NCBI GenBank assembly: GCA_007130885.1 | Contig: SLRQ01000006.1 | Location: forward strand, 1-64,000 | Source of the DNA: Deltaproteobacteria bacterium | GTDB taxonomy: Bacteria; Myxococcota; Myxococcia; SLRQ01 | DNA: 64,000 bases | Direction of reading: 5' to 3' | In this document: positions 8,403 to 15,084 of the stretch, piece after piece | Layout: each line of letters begins with the position of its first letter | Position numbering within the stretch: the stretch's first letter is position 1 | Program-made: the position numbers and the translations under genes | Notes under the pieces: model-generated | The model's input: only the letters and a program-made list of their open reading frames with translations | Told to the model about the DNA's origin: nothing | Databases searched by the model: none

Positions 8403-8756
8403 GGAGCTACTCCGCTGGATCCGTGTTGTCTACCAATTGAAAGGGCGTCATCAACTCTGCCGTGTTGACGAGGTTACCACAAGAACGGGATTAGCCGGGT
8501 GCACATCCATAGGGTTGCGCGGGAATGTCCCATTCCGATGACTGCTTCCTGATCCCAGGCTCGTCCATGGCCGCGGGCAAGCCATTGAGGCGTTCGCTGT
8601 GAAATTGCACCGAGAAGCACCTGGGGTCCACAAGATGCCTGTTTCCATTCCTAGCGCCGAGCCCCGGCTCACCGCTTCCGGGGGGACAGGTTTCGCCGGG
8701 GCGACGGTGTTTCGGTGCTCGATAGAGTACGCGACACTCTGTTGGTCGGATAGCGG
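8403..8756. other. Intergenic region between rpsI and pilT
   Basis: 354 bp with no convincing gene. It must hold the pilT promoter (near 8402) and the 3' end of the rplM-rpsI transcript. The part at 8661-8758 carries the dispersed repeat described separately. I see no other structure. Confidence 0.7.
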
Positions 8757-8758
8757 CT
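8661..8758. repeat. Dispersed intergenic repeat, copy 1 (REP-like plus GCGACAC hairpin)
   Basis: Contains GCCCCGGCTC, then CCGCTTCCGGGGGGACAGG, TTTCGCCGGGGCGACGG, and 20 bp later a small hairpin AGAGT/ACTCT around the core GCGACAC, followed by TCTGTTGGTCG. The same series of blocks in the same order occurs at 12671-12772. It lies immediately downstream of rpsI (minus strand). Confidence 0.75.
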
Positions 8759-9149
8759 AGCGCTTGCTGAACTGGTACTTCTTGCGGGCGCCGGGCTGGC
8801 CATACTTCTTGCGCTCCACCTCGCGAGCGTCGCGAGTAACGAAGCCGGCCTTCTTCAGTGTGGCGCGAAGCTCCGAGTTGTATGCCATGAGCGCGCGGGT
8901 GATGCCGTGGCGTACCGCTCCGGCCTGCCCCGAGAGGCCTCCACCCCGTACGTTAACGAACAGGTCCACCTTTCCCTCCATCTCGGTGAGCTGAAGGGGC
9001 TGCATCAGGTGGGCTCTAGCGGCATCCCAGGGAAAGTGCTTCTGGAGGTCGCGTTTATTAATGACGATTTTCCCGTCACCTGCTTGGAGGCGAACTCTGG
9101 CCACGGCGTTCTTGCGGCGGCCGACGGCGGAAAAAACGGTTGTGTCCAT
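8757..9149 (-). CDS. rpsI: 30S ribosomal protein S9
   Basis: A 130-residue small-subunit ribosomal protein. Diagnostic features are [12 protein letters not shown] at the N-terminus, [20 protein letters not shown] in the core and the terminal KYQFSKR, whose final Lys-Arg reaches the ribosomal P site in this family. AAGAGGTAAC precedes the ATG. It follows rplM by 41 nt in the conserved rplM-rpsI operon order. Confidence 0.98.
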   Translation of the reverse strand: MDTTVFSAVGRRKNAVARVRLQAGDGKIVINKRDLQKHFPWDAARAHLMQPLQLTEMEGKVDLFVNVRGGGLSGQAGAVRHGITRALMAYNSELRATLKKAGFVTRDAREVERKKYGQPGARKKYQFSKR

Positions 9150-9190
9150 CGAAAGTTACCTCTTGGTCAGCCTAGTTTCTGTGGCGTGCC

Positions 9191-9622
9191 CTAAAAAAGC
9201 TGGATTGCTTCGGGTTTTTGGGCGATGTGCGGATGCTCTCCTCCAGCATATACCCTCAATTTGCGCATCATGGAACGCCCAAGCGGGGTGCGGGGAAGCA
9301 TTCGCCTTACCGCGTTGTAAATCAGGTCCTCGGGTCGTTTCTCCCGAACAACTGCCGCGGTGCTCGTCTTGAGCCCTCCAACGTAGCCCGTGTGACAGTA
9401 GTAGACCTTATTCTCTTCTTTTCTGCCGGTCAGACGAATCTTTTCCGCGTTTATTACGACTACGTGGTCGCCGACGTCGGCATGAGGAGTATACTTGGGC
9501 TTGTGCTTACCCTTTAGTATGTGTGCGATACGAGATGCGGCGCGGCCCAAAACGAGGCCGTCCACGTCTACTAGGACCCATCGCCGTTCGATGTCGCGCG
9601 CTCGGATGCTGGGTGTGGACAT
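9191..9622 (-). CDS. rplM: 50S ribosomal protein L13
   Basis: A 143-residue large-subunit protein. RRWVLVDVDGLVLGRAAS, HILKGKHKPKYTPHADVGD and the PRTPLGRSMMRKLRVYAG block are characteristic of L13, and the length is that of the family. First gene of rplM-rpsI, with a good promoter candidate 85 bp upstream. Confidence 0.98.
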   Translation of the reverse strand: MSTPSIRARDIERRWVLVDVDGLVLGRAASRIAHILKGKHKPKYTPHADVGDHVVVINAEKIRLTGRKEENKVYYCHTGYVGGLKTSTAAVVREKRPEDLIYNAVRRMLPRTPLGRSMMRKLRVYAGGEHPHIAQKPEAIQLF

Positions 9623-9706
9623 GGGGATAATCTCTCTGGAGTTGGCCTGCTGAAAGTCATGGCCTGCGGCCGGCTGCCGAGCCGGATCCAGCCATCGAAT
9701 CGGAGA

Positions 9707-9736
9707 CTAATACGGCCGGAAGGCGCTTTTAGTCAA
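9707..9736 (-). promoter_or_regulatory. Probable sigma-70 promoter of rplM-rpsI
   Basis: On the minus strand TTGACT (9736-9731) is separated by 18 bp from TATTAG (9712-9707). The -10 lies about 85 bp before the rplM ATG. The -35 matches five of six consensus bases and the -10 four. Confidence 0.55.
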
Positions 9737-9760
9737 GTACTATCGTTTCTGAGCTATCCC

Positions 9761-9855
9761 CTCTATCGTCCGAGTCGCTTGTTAGAGGAACCCCGAGGTA
9801 TTTCGAACGCATGGGGAGCAATCTGAAGGCGAGGAAGAGTCGGAGTGCAAAGTAG
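9761..9855. repeat. Dispersed intergenic repeat family A, copy 1
   Basis: Shares a series of blocks in the same order and strand with 28417-28505: CTCTATC, CCGAG(T/C)CGCTTG, AGAGGAA(C/T)CCCGAGG, CAATC, GGCGAGGAAGA and GGAGTGCAA(A/G)GTAG. A third partial copy of the 3' half is at 12519-12572. Confidence 0.75.
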
Positions 9856-10160
9856 GCCGTTTGAATCAGGCATCGGGCGAGTTTGCACTGCTCTTCGTGC
9901 GCGTGCGGGAGCGCGGAATGGCGAGTGCGGGGAGTGGTGAGCGGGGATGCGGGTCGCGGCATGTTTCTCGTGCACGGGCCGCGGTGCGCGGCGGACTTCC
10001 GCGCGCGCTTGAATCGCCGGCTACTGGGCCATGGGGCGCTCAAGCTCTCATTGAGAATGCGTCTCATGTGGGGGGAGAGCGCACCTTCAACGGCTAAATG
10101 GGCTCCGGCGAAGATCTCCCTCAAAGGAGGCACTAGTACCGGTACGGGTAAGGCACACGC

Positions 10161-10222
10161 CGCCTCCATTCGCCTGGCACCTGCCACGCGGCCCGCCTCC
10201 ATTCGCCTGGCACCTGCCACGC
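10161..10222. repeat. Perfect 29-bp direct repeat
   Basis: The 29 bases at 10161-10189 (beginning CGCCTCCATTCGCC) are repeated exactly at 10194-10222, separated by 4 bp, so the period is 33 bp. Confidence 0.95.
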
Positions 10223-10357
10223 ATATGGGTCCCGACCTCGGCCCGCGCCACGCGATTCGCGAGACGGCCGTTTCGCGGACGAGTACGCGGACGAATCTCT
10301 TGCACAGGCCGAGCTTCAACCGCCTCCGCCAAACGCAAACGTGGACGTGGACGTGGA

Positions 10358-10384
10358 CGGCCTTTTGCGACACCTTCTTCCGCC
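10358..10384 (-). other. GTGTCGCAAAA element downstream of the helicase gene
   Basis: On the minus strand GGAAGAAGGTGTCGCAAAAGG starts about 65 bp after the helicase stop. The same GTGTCGCAAAA core sits in a strong hairpin at 12739-12760, and a related GTGTCGC core in a hairpin after rpsI. Pairing is weak in this copy. Confidence 0.5.
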
Positions 10385-10403
10385 GGCATGACTCACGGGT
10401 ACC

Positions 10404-10435
10404 GGGTGCTTACGCGATAGGGTGCTTACGCGATA
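10404..10435. repeat. Perfect 16-bp tandem repeat
   Basis: GGGTGCTTACGCGATA occurs at 10404-10419 and again at 10420-10435, ending 13 bp before the helicase stop codon region. Confidence 0.95.
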
Positions 10436-10448
10436 TGCGGAAGCGCCC

Positions 10449-12467
10449 TCAACCGCTCAGGCGGGCTCTCATTTCCGCGAAGAAGTTGGGGCCGGACTCG
10501 AGCTCGGCGGGCTCGACGTCGGTGTCGGTATTCGAGACGTCCACTTCCTGGACGCAGTGGCCGGGAAGATCCTCGAGGAAACGAGACGGAATGGTTTCTG
10601 TCTTACGGCCGTGTCTTCGTCGTACAAGGGCCCTGGTGAGGTAAAGGCGGCTGCGCGCGCGCGTGATCCCGACGTAGGCCAGGCGGCGCTCCTCCGGCAG
10701 GTTGGGGACCTCGCCGTGCATGCCTGAATGAGGTAATAGCCCTTCTTCCATGCCTGCTAGGAACACCACGGGAAACTCCAGGCCCTTGGCGGCGTGAAGC
10801 GTTAGAAGCGTCAGCTTACCGCGATCTTCCGGATCGTCCTCTTCTTGCCGACCTTCCAGGCTGACGCGGGCAAGGTACTGATTGAGCGACGGGCTGGGCG
10901 CTCTGCTCTCGAAAGTTGCCAGGGATGTGACGAGCGCCTCCAAGTTCGCGGCCTTGGCCGCTCCCGCCGTGGTTGATTTCACGCTCCGGCGCGCCGCCTC
11001 GAACAGCCCGACCTCCGTGAAGAGGCTACGGGCTGTGGAGGCTAGTGAGTTGCCGGCTGCAAAGGCGGAGCGATACCGCTCCATGAGGTCGATCATATTC
11101 AGGACCGCCTGGCTCGCTCTCTCGCACCCAGGTATCCTCTCAATCCCGCGAAGGGTGTCGTACAGACTTCGGCCGCGGGAACGGGAGGCTGCCTGCACCC
11201 GCTCCAATGTCGTGTCCCCGATTCCCCGTGCGGGGTAGTTCACTATTCGAGCGAGGCTCACGTCGTCGCGGGGATGCGCGCAAGCTCGAAGATAAGCGAG
11301 TCCGTCGCGCACTTCCTTGCGGTCGAAGAACCGAGTTCCTCCCACGATCCGGTGCTCTATTCCTCGGTAGCGCAGAGCCTCCTCGAAAGGTCGTGCTTGT
11401 CCATTTGTCCGAAAGAGGATTGCGAAGTCATCGTAAGACAAGCCTCTTTCGGCTTCGCGAAGACGTTCGATCTTCTCGGCGGTCCACGTGGCCTCCTCGT
11501 TTTCATCGGGACAGATAACGACGCGTACCGGCTCGCCGGCTCCCTCATCCGTCCAAAGATCTTTTCCTCGGCGAGCGGGGTTATGAGCAATCACGGCGTT
11601 GGCGGAGTCCAGAATGCTTTGAGTGGACCGGTAGTTGCGGGTTAGACGGACCTCTCTTGCGCCCTTGAAAGAGCGTTCAAAGCGAAAGATGTTATCCACC
11701 TCGGCACCCCGCCATGCATAGATGGATTGGTCGTCGTCGCCGACTGCGCACAGGTTGCCGCAGGGCCCGACGAGTGCTTCCAGGAAACGCACCTGGACCC
11801 GGCTCGTGTCCTGATACTCGTCGACCATGATGTGGCGATAGCGCTTTCGGTAATCGTCTCTTACGGACTCGTGCTCTTGAAGCAGCCGCAGGGGCAAGAG
11901 GATTAGATCATCGAAATCGACGGCGCCCATGGCGCGAAGCGCTCTCTGGTACTGGGGGTACAGTTCGCAGAGCATGACGTCGTAAGGATCGTCCTCCCGC
12001 GCGCGTACGATGAAGGCGGCCGGGTCCAGCCCGTCGCACTTCGCTCTGCTGATCATGGAAAGAAGCCGCTTCACGTCGAAGCTGCGTCCGGCCATCTTCG
12101 TGCGTGAGAGGATTCGCTTCAGTAGAGCGATTTGGTCCTGAGTGTCGAAAATCGCAAAGCGGCGGCCCAGCTCCAGGAGGCTCGAGTTCTCCTGTATGAC
12201 GCGCACCCCAAAGCTGTGAAAAGTGGACACGGTGAGCTCTTCACCTGCCCGTCGTCCCGCCATCCGGGCCACTCGCTTCTTCATCTCGGCCGCGGCCTTG
12301 TTGGTGAAGGTCACCGCCAGGATTGATTCGGCCGGCTCTCCCATGGAAAGAAGATGAGCGATGCGATGCACGATCACTCTTGTCTTTCCGGAGCCGGCGC
12401 CTGCTAGTACTAGTAGCGGTCCTTCGACGGTCTCCACTGCTTGCTGTTGTTCGGGGTTCAGCGCCAT
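10449..12467 (-). CDS. UvrD/Rep/PcrA family 3'-5' DNA helicase (Rep-like)
   Basis: A 672-residue superfamily 1A helicase that unwinds DNA in replication restart or repair. The ATG at 12467 begins ALNPEQQQAV, the exact start of the family; the frame extends to 12545 but that extension overlaps a dispersed repeat. Motifs seen: Walker A AGAGSGKT, TFTNKAAAEMKKR, QDQIALLKRIL, VDFDDLILLPLRLL, Walker B VDEYQDTSRVQ, VGDDDQSIYAWRGA, LTRNYRST, LLTLHAAKGLEFPVVFLAG and YVGITRARSRLYL. Length and the LLPLRLL and GMEEGLLPH text fit Rep better than UvrD or PcrA, which carry a longer C-terminal tail. I leave the symbol open because the three grade into each other. Confidence 0.95.
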   Translation of the reverse strand: MALNPEQQQAVETVEGPLLVLAGAGSGKTRVIVHRIAHLLSMGEPAESILAVTFTNKAAAEMKKRVARMAGRRAGEELTVSTFHSFGVRVIQENSSLLELGRRFAIFDTQDQIALLKRILSRTKMAGRSFDVKRLLSMISRAKCDGLDPAAFIVRAREDDPYDVMLCELYPQYQRALRAMGAVDFDDLILLPLRLLQEHESVRDDYRKRYRHIMVDEYQDTSRVQVRFLEALVGPCGNLCAVGDDDQSIYAWRGAEVDNIFRFERSFKGAREVRLTRNYRSTQSILDSANAVIAHNPARRGKDLWTDEGAGEPVRVVICPDENEEATWTAEKIERLREAERGLSYDDFAILFRTNGQARPFEEALRYRGIEHRIVGGTRFFDRKEVRDGLAYLRACAHPRDDVSLARIVNYPARGIGDTTLERVQAASRSRGRSLYDTLRGIERIPGCERASQAVLNMIDLMERYRSAFAAGNSLASTARSLFTEVGLFEAARRSVKSTTAGAAKAANLEALVTSLATFESRAPSPSLNQYLARVSLEGRQEEDDPEDRGKLTLLTLHAAKGLEFPVVFLAGMEEGLLPHSGMHGEVPNLPEERRLAYVGITRARSRLYLTRALVRRRHGRKTETIPSRFLEDLPGHCVQEVDVSNTDTDVEPAELESGPNFFAEMRARLSG

Positions 12468-12518
12468 GGTGTAGCTTGCGTCTCCCAGTCGTGCGATCGG
12501 TTTTGCCGCGCTCGGCAC

Positions 12519-12572
12519 TGTGCACGAGAAGCAGGGGGAGTGCAAAGTGGGGTGCTCGAATCAGGCCAAAGG
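12519..12572. repeat. Dispersed intergenic repeat family A, partial copy 3
   Basis: GGAGTGCAAAGTGGGGTGCTC followed closely by GAATCAGGC matches GGAGTGCAAAGTAGGCCGTTT followed by GAATCAGGC in and just after copy 1 (9842-9871). It overlaps the upstream extension of the helicase frame, which supports the shorter helicase start. Confidence 0.6.
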
Positions 12573-12670
12573 CCTTCCACGAGCACGACGGCCCATATCG
12601 ACGGCATGAGCTACCCGGCGGTCAAGGGCTCAAATGAGCTTATTGTGGGCAGGGCGGCTCAAGTGGCTGG

Positions 12671-12772
12671 GCCCCGGCTCCCCGCTCCCCGCTTTCGCGG
12701 GGACAGGTTTCGCGGGGGCGACGGCCCGTTGGTGCGGAAGAGGGTTTTGCGACACCCTCTCTGTTAGTCGCT
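12671..12772. repeat. Dispersed intergenic repeat, copy 2 (REP-like plus hairpin)
   Basis: GCCCCGGCTC, then the palindrome CCCCGCTTTCGCGGGG, ACAGGTTTCGCGGGGGCGACGG, GGTGCGGAAG and the hairpin at 12739-12760, then CTGTTAGTCG. The order of blocks equals copy 1 at 8661-8758. Confidence 0.78.
12739..12760 (-). terminator. GTGTCGC hairpin downstream of the Tad-like operon
   Basis: Perfect 7-bp stem AGAGGGT/ACCCTCT around an 8-nt loop containing the GCGAC/GTCGC core, about 40 bp beyond the last stop of the minus-strand operon. There is no U-run, so it is either a factor-assisted terminator or an mRNA 3' stabiliser. Confidence 0.5.
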
Positions 12773-12797
12773 TGCCTCGAAAACGAGGCTCGCGAGC

Positions 12798-13016
12798 TTA
12801 CGGAAGCGGAGCGTTGATCACCCAGTACACGGAGTCGTAGTACTGGTTCATTGCGTTGATGAGCTCCACGAAGTAAGGCCAGGAGAGAATCGTTCCGCCC
12901 AGGAGAGCAGCGGTGATAATGGCGTACTCAGTGGCGGCCTGACCCTTTTCCCGCTCCCGCTCCCGCGGCTCGATACAGCGGCGCCACCGTTTCAGCAGGA
13001 CGGCCATCAGCGGCAC
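12798..13016 (-). CDS. Small Flp-like prepilin
   Basis: A 72-residue protein with a type IV prepilin/Flp processing site. The text EKGQAATEYAIITAALLGG has the cleavage Gly at residue 25, Glu at mature position +5 and Tyr at +6, the Glu-Tyr pair typical of Flp pilins, followed by a hydrophobic helix. The leader is basic and Arg-rich (LLKRWRRCIEPREREREK). The mature protein would be about 47 residues, the size of Flp. It overlaps the preceding CX3C gene by 10 bp and is the last gene of the six-gene operon. The start may be the first or the second Met (residue 4). I infer a pilus or pseudopilus subunit matured by a TadV/PilD-type peptidase not present in the window. Confidence 0.8.
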   Translation of the reverse strand: MPLMAVLLKRWRRCIEPREREREKGQAATEYAIITAALLGGTILSWPYFVELINAMNQYYDSVYWVINAPLP

Positions 13017-13234
13017 CTCTCCAGGCAGTCATCCAGCATCTCTCTGCAGTACTGCTGGCACTGATTCATGAGCTGTCCCGCATGCTCCGAGCAAGCATCG
13101 AGGCATAGATCCTGGTTCTCATGGCAGACGCGTTCACACGAGGCTGGGCTCCTTGCAAGAGCCGAGGCTGAAAAGAGAAGGGCGGTCAGCATCACGGCAA
13201 GTACGATAAGCAATGTCTTTCGAGGGGTTTTCAT
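13007..13234 (-). CDS. Small secreted protein with duplicated CX3C-X6-CX3C motif
   Basis: A 75-residue precursor. The signal peptide (about residues 1-27) ends at the AxA site SALA, leaving a mature chain of about 48 residues that carries eight Cys. They fall into two identical units C-X3-C-X6-C-X3-C separated by 10 residues (CERVC...CLDAC and CQQYC...CLERC). Each unit looks like a short amphipathic helix pair, as in twin-CX3C helical hairpins (CHCH or alpha-hairpinin type), or like the Cys-lined helices of four-helix copper-binding proteins. It overlaps both operon neighbours (4 bp upstream, 10 bp downstream). I know no named family for it; disulfide-clamped hairpin and metal binding are both possible. 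Confidence 0.8.
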   Translation of the reverse strand: MKTPRKTLLIVLAVMLTALLFSASALARSPASCERVCHENQDLCLDACSEHAGQLMNQCQQYCREMLDDCLERCR

Positions 13235-14121
13235 TCAATGCCTCCTTCCCTGCTCGGGGTCTCCGAAACTAGACGAGACCCTTGCTTTGTCATGTTTACA
13301 TGTATCTGTGTTACCGGGAAGCCCGCCGTCTCATTCCGCGCCAAGATAACCAGAGCAGCGCCTCTGCCGTATCTAGCAGCCACTCTTCCTTCCTTGGGAG
13401 ATACGGCAGTGACTTCTTCGAGAGTCCAACCCTTTGAGATGAATCCCTTCCGGTAGAAGTCCAGCAGAGCTTGGATACTCGCGGAAGAGCGAGCCGCTAC
13501 CGTGTACTGGGTCGTTCCTCGTTCGGACAGCCTCAACACCGAGGTGCTCCTCGCATCCTCGGGGTGTGGGAGGTCTTGCGGTATTTCCTCGGAGCGGCGT
13601 ACGTCGCCTCTTCTCCCCAGCGCGGGAAAGACGAGTGTTTCTCCACCGAAATCCATTATGGTCACGGTGTTGGTCTCATTCGCCTCCGCGTCGTGAAAGC
13701 CGACGTAGCGGGCGCCTCCCGGCATAGCCGATGAGAGCACGTAGTGACCTGCTTCCGCCAGCGTTTGCCGGTACCAAGACAGGACCTGTTGCGGAGAATC
13801 GGGCGTGGTGAACCAGGCCATGTTGATGTCGATGCCGTGAAGCGTCGCGCTGTCACCAAGGGCTTGAGGCGCCGCGCCTGGATAGACGGGCAGCCGAGCC
13901 ATGGCGGCGGGCTTTTCCGGACGGCCGTTGGCTCCCATGGCGATGGGCGCTGGTATGGCGTCCTCCGCGACGGGCGGCGGATCGTGCAGAGCCTCTTCAT
14001 CCCGGTTGATGCGCTCGAGAAATATCCCGGCCGCTACTCCTATGAAGGCGGCCGAGAGGAGCACGAGGACGGGCCTCGACCCGCGCCGACCCTTGTCGGC
14101 TTTTGAAGAGGTCTTGCTCAT
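13231..14121 (-). CDS. Membrane-anchored protein with two copies of a small alpha-beta domain
   Basis: A 296-residue protein with one N-terminal membrane helix (about 17-36) and a periplasmic remainder. After a Pro-rich linker two domains of about 95 residues share the pattern of an opening strand, then VLSWYRQTLAEAGHYV in the first and LLDFYRKGFISKGWTLEE in the second, followed by strands ending NTVTIMDFGG or ALVILARNE. This hydrophobic-FY-x-x-x-hydrophobic-x-x-x-GW signature is common in small uncharacterised periplasmic domains. It overlaps the TadE-like gene before it and the CX3C gene after it by 4 bp each, so translation is probably coupled. No enzymatic motif is visible; I infer a role as accessory protein of the pilus-like operon. 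Confidence 0.8.
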   Translation of the reverse strand: MSKTSSKADKGRRGSRPVLVLLSAAFIGVAAGIFLERINRDEEALHDPPPVAEDAIPAPIAMGANGRPEKPAAMARLPVYPGAAPQALGDSATLHGIDINMAWFTTPDSPQQVLSWYRQTLAEAGHYVLSSAMPGGARYVGFHDAEANETNTVTIMDFGGETLVFPALGRRGDVRRSEEIPQDLPHPEDARSTSVLRLSERGTTQYTVAARSSASIQALLDFYRKGFISKGWTLEEVTAVSPKEGRVAARYGRGAALVILARNETAGFPVTQIHVNMTKQGSRLVSETPSREGGIE

Positions 14122-15071
14122 CGCCTGGGAGTTTCCTCCTTACCCATGTAGGCGGGACCGCGCTCCTCATGAGTAGCGCGGTAGGGATCCTGGTGTTTGT
14201 CCTCGTAAGGGGTGACCCAGTGGCCGTTGAACTTGCTGGCTACGTCGTGCCGCTTGGCGATGTTCATGTTGAGGAAGATGCCCTGACCGAGCTCGGGAAG
14301 CATTATGAAGATTTCGTCTTCCAGCGCGGTGCTGAAGAACTCCGCCTCGGCCATGTGGTACTCGGAGAACATGGGGTGCTTATAGATGGTGTTGACCCGG
14401 TCCCAAAGCTCTCCGCTGGTGTCTCCCGGGGCGTACTCCTCGCTCTCGTGCAGCGTCCAGGGATCCGCGAGGATGGCGAATGTATAGGCACTCAAAGTAA
14501 GCCCGCCCCAGGTTCCGCTTGGATCTTCGTCGACTTCCAGATCGTGATGCTCTATGCGGCTGCCGTCGGGTGCCAGATCTTCTTGTGCCCACTGCTGCAG
14601 GAACGTCTCGGGGACGATCCGGTTGACGAACCTGGCGTTGTCGACCTCGCAGGTAAACAGGCCGCCCTGGTTGTATTCGTTGTGGAAGCTCATGGCCACG
14701 ATGTCCATGGGTCGCCCGGCCGACTCGTCTTTCTGGCACCGAACATTCATGGACTCCGCCCTGTGCGCTCCAAGGGAGGGCCGAACGGTCCCGCAGTCAC
14801 GGCCCTCGTCGAAGGTATCGAGAGCGCTGGTGTGGTTGCACCAGGTCAGCCTGTTGTAGCGTCCGACCTCGTTGTCGGGATCGCGCTCGTAGTGAGTGGA
14901 GAAGTCCCAGGCCGCCGCCGAGACGGCTTCCTGAAGATCCAGCCTCCCCATCAGAATGTCTTGAATCAGGAGGCCATAGAGCAGCGTTGGTATGAGCACG
15001 AGCATGGAGATTGCGACCTCCACTGTCGCCGCTCCACTTTCATCTCCAAGCCTAGATTCGAACAGTTGCAT
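14118..15071 (-). CDS. TadE-like pseudopilin
   Basis: A 317-residue protein with a TadE-type prepilin start: DESGAATVEVAISML has Gly before the cleavage point and Glu at mature +5, then a hydrophobic helix (LVLIPTLLYGLLI). The rest is a large extracytoplasmic domain with several Cys (WCNHTS, RDCGTV, RCQKDE, FTCEVD) and acidic loops. TadE family members are usually about 150-200 residues, so this one carries an enlarged C-terminal domain. It follows the TadG-like gene by 13 bp and overlaps the next gene by 4 bp. Confidence 0.8.
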   Translation of the reverse strand: MQLFESRLGDESGAATVEVAISMLVLIPTLLYGLLIQDILMGRLDLQEAVSAAAWDFSTHYERDPDNEVGRYNRLTWCNHTSALDTFDEGRDCGTVRPSLGAHRAESMNVRCQKDESAGRPMDIVAMSFHNEYNQGGLFTCEVDNARFVNRIVPETFLQQWAQEDLAPDGSRIEHHDLEVDEDPSGTWGGLTLSAYTFAILADPWTLHESEEYAPGDTSGELWDRVNTIYKHPMFSEYHMAEAEFFSTALEDEIFIMLPELGQGIFLNMNIAKRHDVASKFNGHWVTPYEDKHQDPYRATHEERGPAYMGKEETPRR

Positions 15072-15084
15072 GCTGATCCTCCTC

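Larger units (their letters stand above)
9623..10448. other. Repeat-rich non-coding region between rplM and the helicase gene
   Basis: 826 bp without a believable gene. Open frames exist on both strands (for example 9729-10373 minus and 9883-10644 plus) but their translations are low-complexity, repeat-driven and unlike protein. The region holds the rplM promoter, a dispersed repeat (9761-9855), a GTGGAC hexamer run near 10341-10358, a perfect 29-bp direct repeat, a GTGTCGCAAAA element and a perfect 16-bp tandem repeat. Confidence 0.75.
12468..12797. other. Intergenic region upstream of the helicase and downstream of the Tad-like operon
   Basis: 330 bp with no gene. It contains a partial copy of dispersed repeat A (12519-12572), a copy of the REP-like repeat (12671-12772) and the best GTGTCGC hairpin (12739-12760). 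The helicase promoter should lie in 12470-12600 but I could not pick it out. Confidence 0.7.

Noticed and set aside
10161..10222. CRISPR array
   Set aside because: Only two 29-bp units with a 4-bp gap; no spacers of 30-40 bp and no cas genes.
9729..10644. 214-aa minus and 253-aa plus frames in the rplM-helicase gap
   Set aside because: Both run through direct and dispersed repeats and give low-complexity Arg/Ala/Thr text; no signal, domain or ribosome site.
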